Assembly (NCBI RefSeq): GCF_029894425.1
Contig: NZ_JARXYJ010000001.1
Coordinates: 4,154,001-4,218,000 of the forward strand
Reading direction: 5' to 3'
Source: Streptomyces sp. SAI-127
Lineage (GTDB): Bacteria > Actinomycetota > Actinomycetes > Streptomycetales > Streptomycetaceae
DNA length: 64,000 nt
The notes beneath the pieces were generated by a model, which was not told where the DNA came from, did not search any database, and saw only the letters and a list, made by a program, of their open reading frames with translations. The translations under genes and the position numbers were made by a program. This document shows, piece after piece, positions 64,000 to 64,000 of the stretch; positions within the stretch are counted from its first letter, which is position 1; every line of letters begins with the position of its first letter.

Positions 64000-64000
64000 G

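Noticed and set aside
1..64000. tRNA, rRNA, CRISPR, insertion sequences, attachment sites
   Set aside because: I looked for conserved tRNA arm sequences, rRNA motifs, regularly spaced repeats and transposase motifs and saw none. A dedicated search could still find a small RNA.

Overview
The window is high-GC actinobacterial DNA with strong G/C preference at third codon positions, GTG starts, many leaderless-looking promoters and families typical of Streptomyces (DUF397/DUF5753 pairs, DUF4328, ALF repeats, FG-GAP secreted proteins, teichulosonic-acid genes beside a four-gene sdh operon). Gene content and order resemble, in inverted orientation, the Streptomyces coelicolor chromosome around SCO4855-SCO4882. 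That comparison is from memory and was not tested by alignment. I saw no rRNA, tRNA, CRISPR array, insertion sequence or phage integrase.

Left end (1-5.6 kb): an accessory patch with a truncated XRE/DUF5753 regulator, a DUF397 partner, a start-less second DUF397 copy, a methyltransferase, an SDR oxidoreductase, a stray copy of the methyltransferase 3' end, a DUF234-type ATPase and a DUF1266 protein. The patch carries clear marks of duplication and decay.

5.7-11.7 kb: a tightly overlapping minus-strand operon encodes an SseB-like protein, a small ESX/WXG-like protein, a 1554-aa RHS polymorphic toxin and a 93-aa S1/OB-fold-like protein in the immunity position. Base composition falls around the toxin tip and immunity gene, as expected for an exchangeable cassette.

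11.7-23.2 kb: a cell-wall glycopolymer locus. A minus-strand arm (DUF6716-like GT, CMP-nonulosonate synthetase fused to a HAD phosphatase, NeuB-like synthase, GT52-like protein) and a plus-strand arm (GT2, polysialyltransferase-like GT, an 887-aa double glycosyltransferase, acyltransferase) diverge from one promoter region. Both first genes start exactly 7 nt after a TAGCGT box. The set fits synthesis, activation, polymerisation and decoration of a Kdn-like teichulosonic acid.

23.2-36.1 kb: secreted proteins (an ALF-repeat protein, an FG-GAP protein with a broken trypsin domain, a small exported protein), a methyltransferase, a divergent TetR/FAD-monooxygenase pair with two identical operators, a LysE exporter, an acyl-CoA mutase large subunit and an L,D-transpeptidase lipoprotein.

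36.3-49.7 kb: two paralogous ECF sigma/membrane-partner modules, a secreted PGRP-type amidase, a DHA2 drug exporter, several small uncharacterised genes, a GH20 hexosaminidase and an OHCU-decarboxylase-like protein lacking the usual catalytic motifs.

49.9-64 kb: the sdhCDAB operon, a secreted lectin-like protein, an M48 protease, a DUF4132 pair, TM2 and DUF2752 membrane proteins, a VOC protein, a self-regulated membrane protein/DCC oxidoreductase/TetR operon with two matching palindromic operators, and the 3' part of an MMPL transporter that runs off the right edge.
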